DNA of 42,942 nucleotides, taken from an uncultured Prevotella sp. Its GTDB lineage: Bacteria; Bacteroidota; Bacteroidia; Bacteroidales; Bacteroidaceae. The notes below the pieces were generated by a model, which searched no databases, was not told where the DNA came from, and worked only from the letters and a program-made list of their open reading frames with translations. The position numbers and the translations under genes are program-made. Each line of letters opens with the position of its first letter. The first letter of the stretch is position 1. Location of the stretch: NCBI GenBank assembly GCA_946624005.1, contig CAMORS010000016.1:1-42942 (forward strand). The letters are read 5' to 3'. Of this stretch, positions 15,129-22,100 are shown piece after piece.

Positions 15129-16004
15129 CTATAGGCAGATGCCGAACGACAGGGAATGGAACTTCACACCGGAATCCTTCAGCACACTCTGCGGACTGTA
15201 TTTCAGATAGAAGTCGAGAATAGGTGTCCGGACGACGGCCATGTAGTCGAGCGTGAAACGGCGCTGTCCGATGTGTTTCTCCACCTCCTTATGTTTCGTG
15301 TTGCCTATCTTGTAGCGTGTCTTGATGCTCGCATAGGTGTTCCAGTTGCTGACAACACCGATGCCGAGGCCGAAGCTGTTGCCGAAGTTGTGCTCGTAGA
15401 GCAGGGTGCCCGTGATGGAGAACACCTTGATGCGTGAGAACTTCGGTTTGGCGCCTTCGGGATAGTCGGCCAGGCGGACATCACCATTCTCGTCTTTCAT
15501 AAAACGATCATAGCCGTCCATGCGGTAGTTGCGCCAGTTGAAGCCCAGCCCGTACGACAAGAGGTCGTGCTGGCTCCTGTTGAGATAGACATTGAACGTC
15601 AGCGGTGAGAACCATATCTCGCCCGAGTTGTTCGTCGTGAAGTCCATATCGGCCCCGTCCGACTGCGGCGCAACGATACCCCATCCCATCCGGAACATCA
15701 ATTCCATCTTGGTACCCTTCCCCATGCTGTCGATGGATGCCACGTTCATTCTGGGCATCAAACCCCGTAGCTCGTGGTCGACGGTGGTGGTGCTCACATA
15801 GTTGGAGTCGACAATCTGGATGCTGTTCTTGTAGACGTATCCCTCGTCGCCATAGCGCCCTTTGACGACAATCTGCTGCAAGGAGTCGTTCGTGATGACC
15901 GTCACCTCGCGCGGTTTCTTGATGACCACCGTGTCGCCGTCGGCAGTCTCGGCATGTGTTGCAATGGGCAACATCATGGCCAACAATAAAAGAATCTTGT
16001 TCAT
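15129..16004 (-). CDS. Predicted outer-membrane beta-barrel protein
   Basis: 291 residues with a signal peptide (MNKILLLLAMMLPIATHA). After a polar N-terminal region the rest alternates hydrophobic and polar residues, with strand-like segments such as LLSYGLGFNWRNYRM, FSITGTLLYEHNF, LGIGVVSNWNTY and RTPILDFYLKYSP. It ends in a beta-strand finishing LSFGICL, as in outer-membrane barrels inserted by BamA. It is the last gene of an operon with an ECF sigma factor, an anti-sigma-like protein and a small secreted protein, so it is probably part of a sigma-controlled envelope function. Transport of a particular substrate cannot be inferred. Confidence 0.7.
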   Translation of the reverse strand: MNKILLLLAMMLPIATHAETADGDTVVIKKPREVTVITNDSLQQIVVKGRYGDEGYVYKNSIQIVDSNYVSTTTVDHELRGLMPRMNVASIDSMGKGTKMELMFRMGWGIVAPQSDGADMDFTTNNSGEIWFSPLTFNVYLNRSQHDLLSYGLGFNWRNYRMDGYDRFMKDENGDVRLADYPEGAKPKFSRIKVFSITGTLLYEHNFGNSFGLGIGVVSNWNTYASIKTRYKIGNTKHKEVEKHIGQRRFTLDYMAVVRTPILDFYLKYSPQSVLKDSGVKFHSLSFGICL

Positions 16005-16017
16005 CTTCTGATTGTTT

Positions 16018-16464
16018 TTATTTTTGATTATTGATAATTTCCATCATTTTATCGAGCGAGTCGAGCCGTCCTTCCATGTAGATGACCGTCACGTTCTCGA
16101 TGGTCTTATTGGTGTTTCTCACCTTCATACAGGCAAAGCGGTTGAGCTGACCTTGCGGCATGAACTGCACCATGATGGTGAGTGTCTTCGAAGGTTTGTC
16201 CGAGCGGAAATACATGTCTTGATGCTTGCCAGTTTCCAGCAGCGCCCTGATTTGCTCCACATCAGACTTGCCGGCTTCGAAGCGCAGGCTGCGGAAGTAC
16301 GACAGCTGGTATTTGGCTATCTCCTTACCCTTGATGCGCGTTTCCACCATCTCGTTCTGCGGCACGATGTCGCCCGCGAAGAGCTTGTTGATGGGCAGTC
16401 CCTTCTGGGCTTGCATCGCCAGCGAGACGATGAGCATGATGATTGTTGTCAGTATTCTTGTCAT
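16018..16464 (-). CDS. Small secreted protein (possibly DUF6108)
   Basis: 148 residues with a signal peptide (MTRILTTIIMLIVSLAMQAQ). The mature part (GLPINKLFAGDIVP ... RIKGKEIAKYQLSYFRSLRFE ... IRALLETGKHQDMY) resembles a Bacteroidales secreted family that I recall as DUF6108; this assignment is from memory. The gene lies between the anti-sigma-like gene (18 bp away) and the outer-membrane protein gene (13 bp away), which implies co-transcription and a periplasmic or envelope role tied to the sigma factor. Confidence 0.7.
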   Translation of the reverse strand: MTRILTTIIMLIVSLAMQAQKGLPINKLFAGDIVPQNEMVETRIKGKEIAKYQLSYFRSLRFEAGKSDVEQIRALLETGKHQDMYFRSDKPSKTLTIMVQFMPQGQLNRFACMKVRNTNKTIENVTVIYMEGRLDSLDKMMEIINNQK

Positions 16465-16482
16465 AGTGGCTATGTTGTTTTT

Positions 16483-16905
16483 TTATAGGTCAAACATGTC
16501 GTTGAGCATCTGGTCGGCATCGCTCTTCTCGCCTTCGGCAATGATGTTCAGGCTCTGCTCCATCTCTCTGAGCACCACCTCGCGGTCGGTACACCGCTTG
16601 CCGTAGATATAGGCTACGCACTCGTTGTTCTGGCGATGGTTCCACCACAGGGCAGCACCGCCGATGGCGACCACTACAGCTGCCGCAGCGGCTATATGGC
16701 GCAAGCGTGTCGTCCAGAGCGTTCTGTGCGGCGCCTGCTGACTGGCTATGCACGCCAGGTCGGCCATCATCTCGCGTAGGGGCAGCAGGTCGGCGGGCAG
16801 CTGCTCCTCTTGAAGCAGCAGGTTCAGCCTGTGTTCCTCTTCGAGCGAGGTGTCGCCCTCCATGAAGCGGTTGGCCAGCTTTCTCGTTTCTGATAGGTTG
16901 TTCAT
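16483..16905 (-). CDS. Membrane anti-sigma factor-like protein
   Basis: 140 residues. The N-terminal cytoplasmic part is helical (ETRKLANRFMEGDTSLEEE...) and could bind the sigma factor encoded just upstream. One membrane segment is present (about residues 69-87, HIAAAAAVVVAIGGAALWW), followed by a short periplasmic part with NECVAYIYGKRCTDREVVL. There is no FecR domain, so this is not the usual Bacteroidetes SusCD/FecIR arrangement. The start is 7 bp after the sigma-factor stop codon, suggesting translational coupling. The assignment rests on context and topology. Confidence 0.65.
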   Translation of the reverse strand: MNNLSETRKLANRFMEGDTSLEEEHRLNLLLQEEQLPADLLPLREMMADLACIASQQAPHRTLWTTRLRHIAAAAAVVVAIGGAALWWNHRQNNECVAYIYGKRCTDREVVLREMEQSLNIIAEGEKSDADQMLNDMFDL

Positions 16906-16912
16906 ATCGTTT

Positions 16913-17377
16913 TTACTTATGGTCGTTGTATATTCGGATGATGGATTGTCGGGCTCGGCTGAGCGACTTTCTTACTGCTGCCTCCGTGCTCCCCATCAGC
17001 TGTGCGATGTCTTTCATCTCCATCCCCTCAATGTGGCGCAGGCGGAAGATGGTTTGCTGCAGGGCAGGCAGCCTGCTGATGATGGCCATGATGCGTTCGG
17101 CTCGCTCGCTCCCGGTCTTGCTGTCGGTGGCATCAGCGGCCTCGCTGAGCTGTAGGGTAGGGCGCTTTCTCCGCAGTCGGTCGACAGAATAGTTGCGCAC
17201 CAGGATGTGTGCCAAAGGCTCCATCGGACTGTGCAGCTCGGGCAATATCTGCCACAGGCGCAGCAGCACATCCTGCACCGTGTCTTCAGCCTCGTCGTTG
17301 GTCAGATAGCGCCGTGCTGTCATCATCAGCCGGGCTCTCATCGTGACCACTTCTTCCTGATACTGCTCTTCTGTCAT
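16913..17377 (-). CDS. ECF-type RNA polymerase sigma factor
   Basis: 154 residues. Region 2 is seen in TNDEAEDTVQDVLLRLW, with YSVDRLRRKR at its end. Region 4 is LPALQQTIFRLRHIEGMEMKDIAQLMGS...AVRKSLSRAR, a helix-turn-helix that recognises the -35 element. It is the first gene of a four-gene minus-strand operon (sigma factor, anti-sigma-like, secreted protein, outer-membrane protein) and has a recognisable promoter 90-121 bp upstream. The stimulus is unknown. The sigma-70 family assignment is secure, and ECF class follows from the small size and lack of regions 1 and 3. Confidence 0.93.
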   Translation of the reverse strand: MTEEQYQEEVVTMRARLMMTARRYLTNDEAEDTVQDVLLRLWQILPELHSPMEPLAHILVRNYSVDRLRRKRPTLQLSEAADATDSKTGSERAERIMAIISRLPALQQTIFRLRHIEGMEMKDIAQLMGSTEAAVRKSLSRARQSIIRIYNDHK

Positions 17378-17466
17378 TCAATCGTTGTTTTACCTTATAT
17401 ACGCAAAAGGGTGCCGTTTTGTGACACTCCCCTCCACATTTTTTTTACCTGATGGCATGGTGGCAG

Positions 17467-17498
17467 TAAAGATAGGGCTTTTTCTCGGTATTGCCAAA
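17467..17498 (-). promoter_or_regulatory. Promoter of the ECF sigma operon
   Basis: On the minus strand, TTTG (17498-17495), a 20-bp spacer and TATCTTTA (17474-17467), which differs from TAnnTTTG only in the last base. Confidence 0.65.
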
Positions 17499-17563
17499 TG
17501 ATTCGTCATCAATTTACTGTTTTTCGAAAAAGTATGTGCTTTTTTGAGAAAAGCAGTTTTTTG

Positions 17564-17595
17564 TTTGGATGATACAATAAAAATATGTAAGTTTG
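17564..17595 (+). promoter_or_regulatory. Promoter of the RhuM-family gene
   Basis: TTTG at 17564-17567, a 20-bp spacer and TAAGTTTG at 17588-17595: exact matches to both boxes, 67 bp before the start codon. Confidence 0.8.
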
Positions 17596-17662
17596 CAACC
17601 AGATTGCGAAAGCCAATAGGTCGCAGTTGCAGAATCGTAACAGTAATAGGACGGACCAGAAT

Positions 17663-18673
17663 ATGGCAAACGAAATAGAGAAGAGAAATGAGGCATTCCT
17701 GATTTATCAGGATGACAACGGAATAGCTCGGGTCAATGTGCGATTCGAGGGTGAGGATGTGTGGCTGGCAGTAGAGCAGATTATGGAACTGTTTGACGCC
17801 TCTCAACAGGACGTAAGCTACCATATTAAACAGATTTATGCGGATGGTGAACAATCCCCAGAGCGAACTCACAAAAAATTTTTGTTAGTTCGTCAAGAGG
17901 GTAGCAGGACTGTAAGGAGAAACATGAGTCACTATAATCTGGACATGATCATCGCTGTGGGATATCGTGTAAAGTCGCAAGTGGCAACACGATTCCGTCA
18001 GTGGGCTACCCAGCATCTGCATGAGTTCATACAGAAAGGCTTTACATTGGATGACGACAGGCTCAAAGGGAATCGCAGCAGATATTTCCGCGAGTTACTT
18101 CAGCGCATAAGAGATATCCGTAGTAGTGAGCGCAACCTCTACCAGCAGGTGACGGACATTTTTGCAACCAGCATTGATTATGATCCAAGGGCAAACCTGA
18201 CACGTATGTTCTTTGCGACAGTACAGAACAAACTGCACTATGCAGCTCACCAACATACTGCAGCAGAGGTGATTTTTGAGCGGGTGGCTGCAGAGAAACC
18301 TATGGTGGGAATGACAAACTTCAAGGGTAACTATATCACGAAGGAGGACGTGCAGATAGCCAAGAACTATCTGACAGAGCAAGAGCTGACTTACCTAAAT
18401 CTGCTTGTGTCTCAATACTTAGACTTTGCCGAGTTACAGGCATTACAACAAATTCCCATGAAGATGGCAGAATGGATAGAAAAGTTGGATAGTCTGATGA
18501 TGCTCTCAGGAAGACAGCTTCTCGTCGGCAAGGGGACTATCAGCCATGAAGAAGCGAAGACAAAGGCTATTGCCGAGTTCGAGAAGTATCGTAAAATGGA
18601 GATGCTGCAATATGAAAGTGACTATGACAGAGCCATCAAACAACTGATACAGAAAGAGAAAAGACAGGATTGA
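17663..18673 (+). CDS. RhuM-family protein
   Basis: 336 residues from ATG 17663 (MANEIEKRNEAFLIYQDD). The N-terminal part (VNVRFEGEDVWLAVEQIMELFDASQQDVSYHIKQIY) is the conserved block of the virulence RhuM family, followed by VRRNMSHYNLDMIIAVGYRV and QWATQHLHEFIQKGFTLDDDRLKG. RhuM was first noted on Salmonella pathogenicity island 3. The family is widespread, often lies near mobile or defence genes, and has no firmly known activity. Here it has its own promoter and no toxin, Fic or restriction partner beside it. The DNA is less GC-rich than the neighbours, which fits acquisition by transfer. An upstream in-frame ATG at 17627 is possible but lies outside the conserved region. Confidence 0.85.
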   Translation: MANEIEKRNEAFLIYQDDNGIARVNVRFEGEDVWLAVEQIMELFDASQQDVSYHIKQIYADGEQSPERTHKKFLLVRQEGSRTVRRNMSHYNLDMIIAVGYRVKSQVATRFRQWATQHLHEFIQKGFTLDDDRLKGNRSRYFRELLQRIRDIRSSERNLYQQVTDIFATSIDYDPRANLTRMFFATVQNKLHYAAHQHTAAEVIFERVAAEKPMVGMTNFKGNYITKEDVQIAKNYLTEQELTYLNLLVSQYLDFAELQALQQIPMKMAEWIEKLDSLMMLSGRQLLVGKGTISHEEAKTKAIAEFEKYRKMEMLQYESDYDRAIKQLIQKEKRQD

Positions 18674-18734
18674 CTGAACCAAACAAACCGAACAGCTGAA
18701 ACCAGAAATATAGGAGAGTTAGAAAGGAATAAAC

Positions 18735-20552
18735 ATGAGCAGACAAGAGAAAATCAGGAAGGCTGTGCGTTGGGGAACGGTGGCACTGGTGGCCGTCGTC
18801 GTCACGCTGCTGGTGGAGCCGCTGCTGCCGATGTCGCAGCAGCAGCGGGAGCGCAACATCGTCAGCGTGGAGGAGCGCCATTGCTTCGTCTTGGAAGCCA
18901 ACGGCAACCCCGTGCTGTACATCCAGAACCTACTGAGCGACTGGGCCGACTGGCCCCTGTCGGTAGAGGGTGACTCGGCAGCGTGCCATACGGACACGAT
19001 AGAAGGCTGCTGGGCCGACCGCTTCTACGGACTGCCGTCGTGCCGCGGAAGAGTGGTGATACCCGATATGAGCTATGCTGTCGACTCCGTCCTTCGGTCG
19101 GTCAACGCCAACATCAAGTCGTTCGTAGAGCATCAGCATAGCGTCATGCGCCGGCAGGAGAAGAAGTACACCGCGATGAACGAAGAGCTCGACTACTATC
19201 TCGAAGCCAACAACGTCACCGACGAGGGATACAATACCATCGCCACCTATGCCACCTACGTGGTGAAGTATAAGCGGCGACTGGCGCAGGCATTGCATGT
19301 CTTGGACAGCTTGCTGCCTACCGACTCGCTCGTCTTGCGCCGCGTTTGCCACAACACCGTGCTGCTGCCTGTTATGGACGAACAGAAACGCAGTTCCACC
19401 CCAATGCAAGCGTCTGACGGGCAGAAACTCAGTTCCGCATCAGCACAATCCTATATCCGCATACCCTGTCATGACGACGCTTCGCGCTCCTCTCTTATCT
19501 CTTCTCTATCCTCTCTCCTCTCTTCCCGGGGATATTATCGGCGCATACAGACCGACGACCGCAAGACACCTCGCGGCGTTTGTGCTGACTTCTTTGCCCG
19601 TCCGCAGCTCGACACGGCGGCTTACAAAGCATACGCTGTGCGTCGCGACTTTCCCGCCTTTGTCTACGAAGGCCAGACGACGAACGGGCAACGCGAGGGT
19701 CACGGCATCTTCATCGACCGGCTGGGCAACTACTACAACGGAATGTGGACCGGCGGACAGCGCAACGGCTTCGGCAGTGCCATTGACAGCACGGGAAAAG
19801 TGCGTGTCGGCGAATGGAAAGACGACCGCTTTTTAGGGCAGCGGCTCACCTATACCGAAGAGCGCATCTATGGCATCGACATCTCGCGCTATCAGCACGA
19901 CATCGGCAAGAAGCACTATGCCATCGACTGGTCGAAGGTTCGCATATCGCATCTTGGCACCATCAGCAAGAAGCGCGTCAGCGGAACGGTCGACTATCCG
20001 GTGTCGTTCTGCTTCATCAAGGCGACGGAGGGCATCACCATCCGAAACAACTACTTCGCGGCAGACTATGCTGCGGCGCGCCGTAAAGGCATCCGCGTGG
20101 GCTGCTACCACTTCTTCTCTACGAAGAGCAGCGCAGCAGAGCAGGCACGCTTCTTCATCCAGCACGCACGCTTCAATCGGGGCGACATGCCGCCCGTGCT
20201 CGATGTGGAGCCCACCGATGCACAGATACGCGCCATGGGCGGACCGGAAGCAATGTTCAACCGTATCCGCACATGGATGAAGGCTGTCGAGAAGCATTGC
20301 GGCCAACGCCCCATCTTGTATGTCGGACAGAACTTCGTGAACAAGTATTTAGGCTATGCTCCAGACATCAAGCGCGACTATCAGGTGTGGATAGCCCGCT
20401 ACGGCGAATACAAGCCCGACGTCAGGCTGGCTTTCTGGCAGCTCTGTCCCGACGGGCGTGTCAATGGCATCGTGGGCACGGTAGACATCAACGTGTTCAA
20501 CGGCTATCGCGACCAGTACGACGACTTCCTCGAACGGTACACCATTAAGTAG
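18735..20552 (+). CDS. Membrane-anchored GH25 muramidase with MORN repeats
   Basis: 605 residues. It has an N-terminal membrane anchor (about 13-32, WGTVALVAVVVTLLVEPLLP), then a helical region of about 280 residues and MORN repeats around residues 315-370 (FVYEGQTTNGQREGHGIF, YYNGMWTGGQRNGFGSA). The C-terminal GH25 lysozyme domain has YGIDISRYQ (Asp382) and the catalytic DVEPTD motif (Asp490, Glu492). GH25 enzymes cleave the glycan backbone of peptidoglycan. MORN repeats usually bind lipid or protein surfaces, so this may be an envelope-tethered remodelling enzyme. A heptad repeat at 19485-19526 encodes a serine/leucine-rich stretch (SRSSLISSLSSLLSSRG) between the helical region and the MORN part. 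Confidence 0.9.
   Translation: MSRQEKIRKAVRWGTVALVAVVVTLLVEPLLPMSQQQRERNIVSVEERHCFVLEANGNPVLYIQNLLSDWADWPLSVEGDSAACHTDTIEGCWADRFYGLPSCRGRVVIPDMSYAVDSVLRSVNANIKSFVEHQHSVMRRQEKKYTAMNEELDYYLEANNVTDEGYNTIATYATYVVKYKRRLAQALHVLDSLLPTDSLVLRRVCHNTVLLPVMDEQKRSSTPMQASDGQKLSSASAQSYIRIPCHDDASRSSLISSLSSLLSSRGYYRRIQTDDRKTPRGVCADFFARPQLDTAAYKAYAVRRDFPAFVYEGQTTNGQREGHGIFIDRLGNYYNGMWTGGQRNGFGSAIDSTGKVRVGEWKDDRFLGQRLTYTEERIYGIDISRYQHDIGKKHYAIDWSKVRISHLGTISKKRVSGTVDYPVSFCFIKATEGITIRNNYFAADYAAARRKGIRVGCYHFFSTKSSAAEQARFFIQHARFNRGDMPPVLDVEPTDAQIRAMGGPEAMFNRIRTWMKAVEKHCGQRPILYVGQNFVNKYLGYAPDIKRDYQVWIARYGEYKPDVRLAFWQLCPDGRVNGIVGTVDINVFNGYRDQYDDFLERYTIK
19485..19526 (+). repeat. Heptad repeat inside the GH25 gene
   Basis: Six consecutive pyrimidine-rich 7-mers (CGCTCCT, CTCTTAT, CTCTTCT, CTATCCT, CTCTCCT, CTCTTCC) in frame, coding for a Ser/Leu-rich linker. 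Confidence 0.8.
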
Positions 20553-20623
20553 TTTCTTCTAACCACGAATTACACGAATTACACGAATTTTTGCGATTGG
20601 AGATAGGAAACAACCATAAATAT

Positions 20624-20667
20624 AACGAATTGATTGTGCGGACAGGAAATCCGACAACCAATTCGTT
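20624..20667. terminator. Bidirectional terminator-like hairpin between convergent genes
   Basis: AACGAATTG and CAATTCGTT form the outer stem, with TTG/CAA and CGGA/TCCG pairs inside. It lies between the GH25 gene and the minus-strand OmpA-like gene. Direct 9-bp repeats (ACGAATTAC type at 20564-20588, ATTCGTTTA type at 20661-20685) flank it. Confidence 0.6.
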
Positions 20668-20706
20668 TAATTCGTTTAATTCGTTGTGTTAAATTCTGGT
20701 GGGCGA

Positions 20707-21564
20707 TTATTCTTCAGGAGCCTGGTCGATGAGCTCCATGAACTCGTCGAGCTTCGGCGTGATGATAATCTGTGTGCGGCGGTTGCGCTGCTTGCCAATC
20801 TCGGTGGTGTTGGAGGCCAGCGGGTTGTATTCGCCACGGCCACCAGCTGTCAGACGCTTCGGGTCGACACCATACTTGTTCTGCAGCTCCTGTACGACGC
20901 TCGATGCACGCAGACACGAGAGGTCCCAGTTGTTGCGGATGTTGGTGCGCGAGATGGGCACATTGTCGGTGTTACCCTCGATGAGCACGTCGTAGTCCTT
21001 GTAGTCCTTGATGATCTTGGCAATCTTCGAGAGCGTCTCGGCGGCGCGGTCGTTGATCTCGTACGAACCACTCTTGTAGAGCATGTTGTCGGCCAGCGAG
21101 ATATAGACGACGCCCTTCAATACCTGCACGTCGACCTCCTTCAGCTCTTCCTTCGACAAAGAGCGTGTCAGATTGTTGGTGAGCACCATGTTGAGCGAGT
21201 CGCTCTTCGTCTTCACCTCCACCAGGTGGCGGATATACTGGTTCGACTCGTTGATCTGGTCCACCAGTTTCTCTATCGAGATGTTGTTCTGGTTGGCATT
21301 GGTCAGACTCTTGTCCAACGACTTCTGCAGGGCGGCGTATGCCTTCTTCTGCGTGGCCAGCTGCTCTTCGAGGCTTGTCACGCGAGCATTGGCAGCAGCC
21401 AGCTGCTCTTTCGTCACTTGATAAGATGTATTCAGCTCCTTGTTCTCATTGCTCAAGGCGAGGTTGTCCTGACGACAGTTCTCCAAGTCTTTCTTGCTGG
21501 CGCAGCTGCTCATGAGCAGCAGTCCGCTGGCCACAAAGGCCATCATCATGATGTTTTTTTTCAT
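20707..21564 (-). CDS. OmpA-family lipoprotein
   Basis: 285 residues. A lipoprotein signal peptide ends LLLMSSC. Residues of about 25-125 form a long coiled coil (ENCRQDNLALSNENKELN ... LATQKKAYAALQKSLDKSL). The C-terminal OmpA/MotB peptidoglycan-binding domain has VLIEGNTDNVPIS, LRASSVVQEL, RLTAGGRGEYNPLASN and QRNRRTQIII. It probably tethers the outer membrane to peptidoglycan. It stands alone, convergent with the GH25 gene. The coding sequence ends about 40 bp from the terminator-like hairpin. Confidence 0.93.
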   Translation of the reverse strand: MKKNIMMMAFVASGLLLMSSCASKKDLENCRQDNLALSNENKELNTSYQVTKEQLAAANARVTSLEEQLATQKKAYAALQKSLDKSLTNANQNNISIEKLVDQINESNQYIRHLVEVKTKSDSLNMVLTNNLTRSLSKEELKEVDVQVLKGVVYISLADNMLYKSGSYEINDRAAETLSKIAKIIKDYKDYDVLIEGNTDNVPISRTNIRNNWDLSCLRASSVVQELQNKYGVDPKRLTAGGRGEYNPLASNTTEIGKQRNRRTQIIITPKLDEFMELIDQAPEE

Positions 21565-21794
21565 ATTCTTCCTTTCTTTTTACGGGTTATCAATTTGTTT
21601 TCGGGTGCAATAATACTGCATTTTCTTCAATTTCGACGCATCCCGGTGGTGAAAGTTGCACGGGTTTAGCGATTTTTAACCACGCCGTGGCTGCCCTTAT
21701 CAGATATTAACCATCGCCGAACGGCAAGTGAGATGAGTCGTCCGTGCAGGCAGTAGCGGTGGTTTTGCGTTGCAATTTGCCGCAGATGCCGATA

Positions 21795-21877
21795 CTACAT
21801 TAATAAAGTAGTCTGACTACATTAATAAAGTAGTCTGACTACATTAATAAGGTAGTGTGACTACATTAATAATGTAG
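21795..21877. repeat. 22-bp tandem array of palindromes, four units
   Basis: CTACATTAATAAAGTAG and close variants at 21795, 21817, 21839 and 21861, separated by 5-bp spacers TCTGA, TCTGA and TGTGA. Each unit is a dyad with 8-bp arms about a central A; unit 4 (CTACATTAATAATGTAG) is perfect and the others have one mismatch. Confidence 0.9.
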
Positions 21878-21960
21878 TGTCGGGATTGATGGCATATTGC
21901 ACTGCCGTTTGCCGCAAATTGCCATGCTGTTTGGCACCAATCATGCAGAAAAACTCAATA

Positions 21961-21996
21961 TTTGTTTTGTATTTCCCTCATTTAATCGTACCTTTA
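21961..21996 (+). promoter_or_regulatory. Degenerate duplicate of the M1 aminopeptidase promoter
   Basis: 35 bp identical to 22038-22072. The -33 TTTG is intact (21966-21969), but the -7 box reads TACCTTTA (21989-21996) instead of TACCTTTG, so it is probably weaker or inactive. Confidence 0.65.
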
Positions 21997-22042
21997 AATA
22001 AGGTACTCACACTCGGAAATAAAAACAAAAACTTTATTTTGT

Positions 22043-22073
22043 TTTGTATTTCCCTCATTTAATCGTACCTTTG
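22043..22073 (+). promoter_or_regulatory. Promoter of the M1 aminopeptidase gene
   Basis: TTTG at 22043-22046, a 19-bp spacer and TACCTTTG at 22066-22073; the start codon is 28 bp downstream. Confidence 0.85.
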
Positions 22074-22100
22074 CAACGTAAATAAAAATCCTTGAACATC

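Larger units (their letters stand above)
21565..22042. other. Intergenic region with palindromic array and duplicated promoter
   Basis: No gene was recognised. It holds the 22-bp array at 21795-21877, flanked by an inverted pair of GCAATTTGC-type sequences (21772-21784 and 21910-21922), and the first copy of a 35-bp promoter duplication (21961-21995). 21565-21771 shows only an AT-rich stretch with a TATTATTG box that could serve the OmpA-like gene. Confidence 0.6.

Noticed and set aside
21795..21877. CRISPR array or attachment site
   Set aside because: The spacers are only 5 bp and nearly identical; no integrase or cas gene is nearby.
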